Assembly (NCBI GenBank): GCA_028291845.1
Contig: JAQGNM010000275.1
Location: 1-9,152, forward strand
From: Massilia sp.
GTDB taxonomy: Bacteria; Pseudomonadota; Gammaproteobacteria; Burkholderiales; Burkholderiaceae_D
Direction: 5' to 3'
DNA length: 9,152 nucleotides
Shown: piece by piece, positions 6,589 through 9,152 of the stretch
Position numbering within the stretch: the stretch's first letter is position 1
Layout: each line of letters starts with the position of its first letter
Notes under the pieces: generated by a model
The model's database searches: none
What the model saw: only the letters and a program-made list of their open reading frames with translations
What the model was told of the DNA's origin: nothing
Translations under genes and position numbers: made by a program

Positions 6589-6595
6589 ACAGACG

Positions 6596-7777
6596 ATGCT
6601 GAAGCGATTCAAACAATGTGTGATGCCGTTGGCCGCTCTGGCCATGGCCGGCGCGATGGGCGCCGCCAGCGCCGACGAGATCCGGATCGGCGTGATCGCC
6701 TCCTTCAGTGGTCCGTACAGCAACTGGGGCAAGCATATCCAGGAAGCGACCGACCTGTATCTGGCACAGCAGAACGGCAAGGTGGGCGCGCACACGGTCA
6801 AGGTGATCTACCGCGATGTGGGCGGCAACAACCCGGCCCGGGCGCGCCAGCTCGCCGAGGAGCTGGTGGTGCGCGACAAGGTGCAGTACATCGCCGGGCT
6901 GGAATTCACCCCGACCGCGCTGGCCGTGGCCGATGTCGCCACCCAGGCCAAGGTCCCGACTGTCATCAACAACTCCGGTACCTCGGGCATCCTGGCGCGT
7001 TCGCCCTACCTGCTGCGCGCCGGCTATACGCAGTGGATGGTGGCGACCCCGCTGGCAAAGTGGACGGCCGCGCAGGGCGGCAAGAAGGTGTTCCTTGCCG
7101 CTGCCGACTATGCGCCCGGCATCGATGCCATCAACTCCTTCCGTAACGCTTTCGTCGAAGCGGGCGGCAGCGTCGTCGGCGAGTTGAAAATCCCGCTCAA
7201 CACCACCGATTTCTCGCCCTACATGCAGAAGATTAAGGAAGCCAACCCGGAATATGTGTATATGTTCATGCCGGTCGGACCATCGGCGGTCTCCTTCATC
7301 AAGACCTTCGGCGCACGTGGCCTGGACAAGGCGGGCATCAAGCTGATGGCCACCGCCGAGACGGAAGAAAGCGAAATGGGCGCGTATGGCGACGCCGCGG
7401 CGGGCATCGTGACGGCGCTGCATTATTCGGCGACCGGTGCCTCGGCGGCCAATCAGGCCTTCGTGGCCGCCTTGCGCAAGAAATATGGCGCCGACAGCAT
7501 CCCGAATGTCGCCTCCGTCAGCGCTTACGATTCGATGAAAATGATTTTCGAGATGATCCGCGCCACCGACGGCAAGGCAGACGGCGACAAGGCCATGGCC
7601 GCCATCAAGGGCTTTGCATGGGAGAGTCCGCGCGGTCCCGTCACGGTCGATGCGCAGACGCGCGAACTGGTGCAGAACGTGTATATCCGCCGCATCGAGA
7701 AGGTGGGCGGGGTCTACGTCAACAAGCCATTCAAGACCTATCCCGCGGTGCGTGACGCCGGCGTGAAGGTCCAGTAA
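6596..7777 (+). CDS. ABC transporter periplasmic substrate-binding protein, LivK/branched-chain-amino-acid type (probable aromatic acid uptake)
   Basis: A 393-residue secreted solute-binding protein. Residues 1-26 form a typical signal peptide: positive start MLKRFK, hydrophobic core, and A24-S25-A26 before the cut at D27. The mature part is a type I periplasmic binding fold of the Peripla_BP_6/LivK family. It starts with EIRIGVIASFSGPYSNWGKH and contains the ligand-loop segment VINNSGTSGI. Members of this family found beside catabolic genes often carry benzoates and other aromatic acids rather than amino acids. Its place directly before ring-cleavage genes points to import of their substrate (inference). 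It is the first gene of the second plus-strand operon. The membrane and ATPase components are not beside it, but a likely permease begins after ligA at 9105. The ligand cannot be read from the sequence. Confidence 0.93.
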   Translation: MLKRFKQCVMPLAALAMAGAMGAASADEIRIGVIASFSGPYSNWGKHIQEATDLYLAQQNGKVGAHTVKVIYRDVGGNNPARARQLAEELVVRDKVQYIAGLEFTPTALAVADVATQAKVPTVINNSGTSGILARSPYLLRAGYTQWMVATPLAKWTAAQGGKKVFLAAADYAPGIDAINSFRNAFVEAGGSVVGELKIPLNTTDFSPYMQKIKEANPEYVYMFMPVGPSAVSFIKTFGARGLDKAGIKLMATAETEESEMGAYGDAAAGIVTALHYSATGASAANQAFVAALRKKYGADSIPNVASVSAYDSMKMIFEMIRATDGKADGDKAMAAIKGFAWESPRGPVTVDAQTRELVQNVYIRRIEKVGGVYVNKPFKTYPAVRDAGVKVQ

Positions 7778-7784
7778 TCGCAGC

Positions 7785-7801
7785 CGGCAGCGCGCCTGCC
7801 G
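7785..7801 (+). repeat. Intercistronic inverted repeat between the binding-protein gene and ligB
   Basis: CGGCAG (7785-7790) and CTGCCG (7796-7801) are perfect 6-bp complements around CGCGC, starting 8 nt after the stop codon. No U-tract follows, so full termination is unlikely. Such hairpins often stabilise the upstream mRNA of binding-protein genes, giving more binding protein than downstream product. Confidence 0.45.
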
Positions 7802-7829
7802 CATCGAGAAATTCAAGCAAGGAGAGAAC

Positions 7830-8675
7830 ATGGCCCGCATCATTGGAGGCATCGGCACCTCGCACGTGCCCACCCTCGGCCTGGCGTACGACCGCAAGCG
7901 CCAGCAGGATCCGGCCTGGGCGCCCCTGTTCGACGGCTACCTGCCGGTGGCCGAGTGGCTGGCCCGCAAAAAGCCGGACGTGCTGGTGTTTTTCTACAAC
8001 GACCACGCCAACAGCTTTTTCTTCGATTGCTATCCCACTTTCGCGCTCGGCGTTTCTCCTACTTTCGAGATGGCCGATGAAGGCGCCGGACGCCGTCCGC
8101 TGCCCGACATCCGCGGCAATCCCGCGCTGGCGGCGCACATGGCCGATTCGCTGGTGAATGACGAATTCGACATGGCGATGTTCCAGGACCGCCCCCTCGA
8201 CCACGGTTGCAATTCGCCGCTCGGGCTGATGTGGCCGCACGAGCCGGAGTGGCCGGGCGCGATCCTGCCGATCGCCATCAACGTGCTGCAATATCCGCTG
8301 CCGACAGCGGCCCGCTGCTACAAGCTGGGCCAGGCGGTGCGGCGCGCCATCGAATCATTCCCCGAGGACCTGTCGGTGGTGGTGGTGGGCACCGGCGGCC
8401 TGTCGCACCAGATCCACGGCGAGCGCACCGGCTTTAACAACCTGGCATGGGACGACGAATTCCTGCGCCTGTTCGTCGACCAGCCGCAGGAACTGACGGC
8501 CTTGCGCCATGCCGATTTCATCCGCCGCGGCGGCGCCGAGAGCGTCGAAGTGATCATGTGGCTGGCAATGCGCGGCGCGCTCGATGAACGGATCCGCTGC
8601 GTGCACCAGAACCAGTACCTGGCCACCACCACCAACATGGCCGTCGCCATCTACGAATCGCAGGAGGCCGCGTGA
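7830..8675 (+). CDS. ligB: Extradiol ring-cleavage dioxygenase catalytic (beta) subunit, LigB type (protocatechuate 4,5- / gallate dioxygenase)
   Basis: A 281-residue class III (LigB-superfamily) non-heme Fe(II) dioxygenase subunit. It is predicted to open a dihydroxy- or trihydroxybenzoate ring between C4 and C5 with O2. The iron ligands of Sphingobium LigB are matched by H12 (GTSHVP), H59 (FYNDHANSFF) and E240 (GGAESVEVIMW). The acid-base histidine is matched by H193 (GTGGLSHQIHG), and H125 (RPLDHGCNSPL) is also conserved. The start ATG is 5 nt after AAGGAG (7819-7824). It follows the binding-protein gene by 52 nt and overlaps the alpha-subunit gene by 4 nt. Candidate substrates are protocatechuate, gallate and 3-O-methylgallate. 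The known gallate dioxygenases GalA and DesB are single-chain alpha-beta fusions, whereas here the subunits are separate. The absence of ligC in view leans towards gallate-type substrates, without proof. Confidence 0.94.
   Translation: MARIIGGIGTSHVPTLGLAYDRKRQQDPAWAPLFDGYLPVAEWLARKKPDVLVFFYNDHANSFFFDCYPTFALGVSPTFEMADEGAGRRPLPDIRGNPALAAHMADSLVNDEFDMAMFQDRPLDHGCNSPLGLMWPHEPEWPGAILPIAINVLQYPLPTAARCYKLGQAVRRAIESFPEDLSVVVVGTGGLSHQIHGERTGFNNLAWDDEFLRLFVDQPQELTALRHADFIRRGGAESVEVIMWLAMRGALDERIRCVHQNQYLATTTNMAVAIYESQEAA
8662..8667 (+). promoter_or_regulatory. Ribosome binding site supporting a GTG start for ligA
   Basis: AGGAGG inside the end of ligB lies 4 nt before the GTG at 8672. No ATG is available at the N-terminus, so GTG with coupled translation (GTGA overlap) is the likely start. 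Confidence 0.75.
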
Positions 8676-9031
8676 ATCCCCAGCTCGAAGGGCTCGACGA
8701 CGTCGAAGGCACCTACGTGTTCGACGTCGCAGCCAGCGTGCGCGCGGTGCGCCTGAACCGCTTTTTCTGGCGCCACCGCGAGCCGGCCTTTCGCGCGCTG
8801 GTCGGACGCGACCTGCACGCCGCATTCGACGAACTGGGGCTGACCGACGAGGAGCGGCGCCTGACCGAACAATGCGACTGGCTCGGCCTGGTGCGCTACG
8901 GGGTCAGCTTCTTCGTGCTGGAAAAATTCGCCCGCGTGAAAAAAACCTCGAACCTGGCGGTGTACGCCTCGATGCGCGGCGAGACCCTCGAAGCATTCCT
9001 GCAAACGCGCCGGGTGCCGGCGTCGGCCTGA
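8672..9031 (+). CDS. ligA: Extradiol dioxygenase small (alpha) subunit, LigA type
   Basis: A 119-residue all-helical small subunit of the LigA family, which caps the active site of LigB and helps to bind substrate. The recognisable stretch begins at EGTYVFDVAASVRAVRLNRF (about 12-31). It continues through an acidic helical middle (LGLTDEERRLTEQCDW) and ends with a VYASMRGETLEAFLQ segment. It is shorter than Sphingobium LigA (139 residues), mainly at the C-terminus. The start is a GTG whose last bases form the ligB stop (4-nt GTGA overlap), so the two subunits are probably made in equal amounts. The order here is beta then alpha, the reverse of the classical ligAB. The family call rests on both sequence and its coupling to LigB. 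Confidence 0.88.
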   Translation: MNPQLEGLDDVEGTYVFDVAASVRAVRLNRFFWRHREPAFRALVGRDLHAAFDELGLTDEERRLTEQCDWLGLVRYGVSFFVLEKFARVKKTSNLAVYASMRGETLEAFLQTRRVPASA

Positions 9032-9104
9032 TCTTACTTTTTACCGTTATAGCTCGGCGCCGGCTTTTTAATTTAAAACACGGCGCCAGCGGAGACCACC
9101 TATC
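9032..9104 (+). other. AT-rich intercistronic gap with repeated GGCGCC and possible hairpin
   Basis: These 73 nt separate ligA from the next start. CGGCGCC occurs at 9055-9061 and again at 9081-9087, each in the context C-N-CGGCGCC-N-GC. Since GGCGCC is its own complement, the copies could pair and enclose the inner stem TTTTA (9066-9070) / TAAAA (9074-9078). It may be a weak processing or attenuation site within the operon. A true terminator is doubtful, because no U-tract follows the outer stem. Confidence 0.35.
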
Positions 9105-9152
9105 ATGCATTCCCTCCTGGCGGGATCCCTGCCCACGCTGCTGTTCGACGGC
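9105..9152 (+). CDS. Start of a probable ABC transporter inner-membrane permease (LivH type), truncated by window end
   Basis: Only 16 codons are present: MHSLLAGSLPTLLFDG. The ATG at 9105 has GGAG (9091-9094) 10 nt upstream. The short hydrophobic start ending in a LLFDG segment resembles the N-termini of LivH-like permeases, which often continue with LAYGMLLFLL. The LivK-like binding protein upstream needs a permease of this type. The call rests on this short match and on context, so it is tentative. The alternative is an unrelated hydrophobic protein. Confidence 0.5.
   Translation, partial: MHSLLAGSLPTLLFDG

Larger units (their letters stand above)
6300..6595. promoter_or_regulatory. 296-nt divergent control region between the double-HTH regulator and the binding-protein operon
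   Basis: No gene is supported here. In-frame extensions of both flanking genes exist but lack Shine-Dalgarno sequences. The regulator-proximal half holds the perfect 8-nt palindrome TGTATACA (6358-6365). It also holds the near-palindrome TGTCG-AG-CGACA (6379-6390), whose T79 and A91 fit the loose T-N11-A LysR pattern. Both lie between GCCAAT (6353-6358) and its complement ATTGGC (6392-6397). An AT-rich island follows around 6441-6456. The operon-proximal half contains a perfect 7-bp inverted repeat at 6513-6531 and the operon's Shine-Dalgarno. No convincing -35/-10 pair was found on either strand. Confidence 0.5.

Noticed and set aside
6494..7897. Long minus-strand open frame opposite the binding-protein gene
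   Set aside because: The plus strand has a signal peptide, Shine-Dalgarno and family motifs. The minus frame shows only shadow-type composition and crosses into the start of ligB.
9011..9042. Intrinsic terminator after ligA (GCCG-GCGT-CGGC followed by TTTTT)
   Set aside because: The stem is only 4 bp, lies in coding sequence, and the T-run starts about 10 nt after it, so it is not convincing.
1..9152. Mobile elements, CRISPR arrays, tRNA or rRNA genes, att sites
   Set aside because: No transposase or integrase, regularly spaced repeats, cloverleaf-like segments or long terminal repeats were recognised on reading both strands.

Overview
The window is GC-rich, gene-dense DNA with Shine-Dalgarno-led genes. 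It looks like a chromosomal aromatic-catabolism locus of a soil proteobacterium. Gene content and style (LysR regulators, LivK-type binding protein, LigAB/LigU/LigJ/LigK set) suggest a betaproteobacterium of the Burkholderiales, possibly an Oxalobacteraceae member such as Massilia or Duganella. That placement is an inference, since no rRNA or other marker gene is present.

Layout. (1) 1-170, minus: the 5' end of a LysR-type regulator that runs off the window. (2) 273-5074, plus: a likely operon of a Rieske non-heme-iron oxygenase, a 4-oxalomesaconate tautomerase (LigU/GalD, PrpF fold), a 4-oxalomesaconate/KCH hydratase (LigJ, amidohydrolase fold), a 4-carboxy-4-hydroxy-2-oxoadipate aldolase (LigK/GalC/ProA) and an alpha/beta hydrolase. 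The last four are tightly coupled, with overlaps or gaps of 11 nt or less. (3) 5079-6299, minus: a LysR-type regulator with two consecutive winged-helix DNA-binding domains, convergent with the hydrolase (4 nt apart) and divergent from the next operon. (4) 6596-9152, plus: a second operon of a LivK-like periplasmic binding protein, the beta and alpha subunits of a LigAB-type extradiol dioxygenase, and the first 16 codons of a probable LivH-type permease.

How it works together (inference from known families). An aromatic acid is imported by the ABC system and may be O-demethylated or otherwise processed by the Rieske oxygenase. LigAB-type dioxygenase opens the ring between C4 and C5. The product is carried as 4-oxalomesaconate through LigU, LigJ and LigK to pyruvate and oxaloacetate. 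No ligC (CHMS dehydrogenase) or ligI (PDC hydrolase) is visible, and both are needed for protocatechuate but not for gallate. The visible set is therefore complete for gallate, and for 3-O-methylgallate if the alpha/beta hydrolase supplies an esterase or lactonase step. Protocatechuate remains possible if ligC and ligI lie outside the window.

The most unusual items are the double-HTH LysR regulator, the unexplained alpha/beta hydrolase at the end of the lower-pathway operon, and the placement of the ring-cleavage genes inside an ABC transporter operon. No mobile elements, CRISPR arrays, tRNA or rRNA genes were seen.
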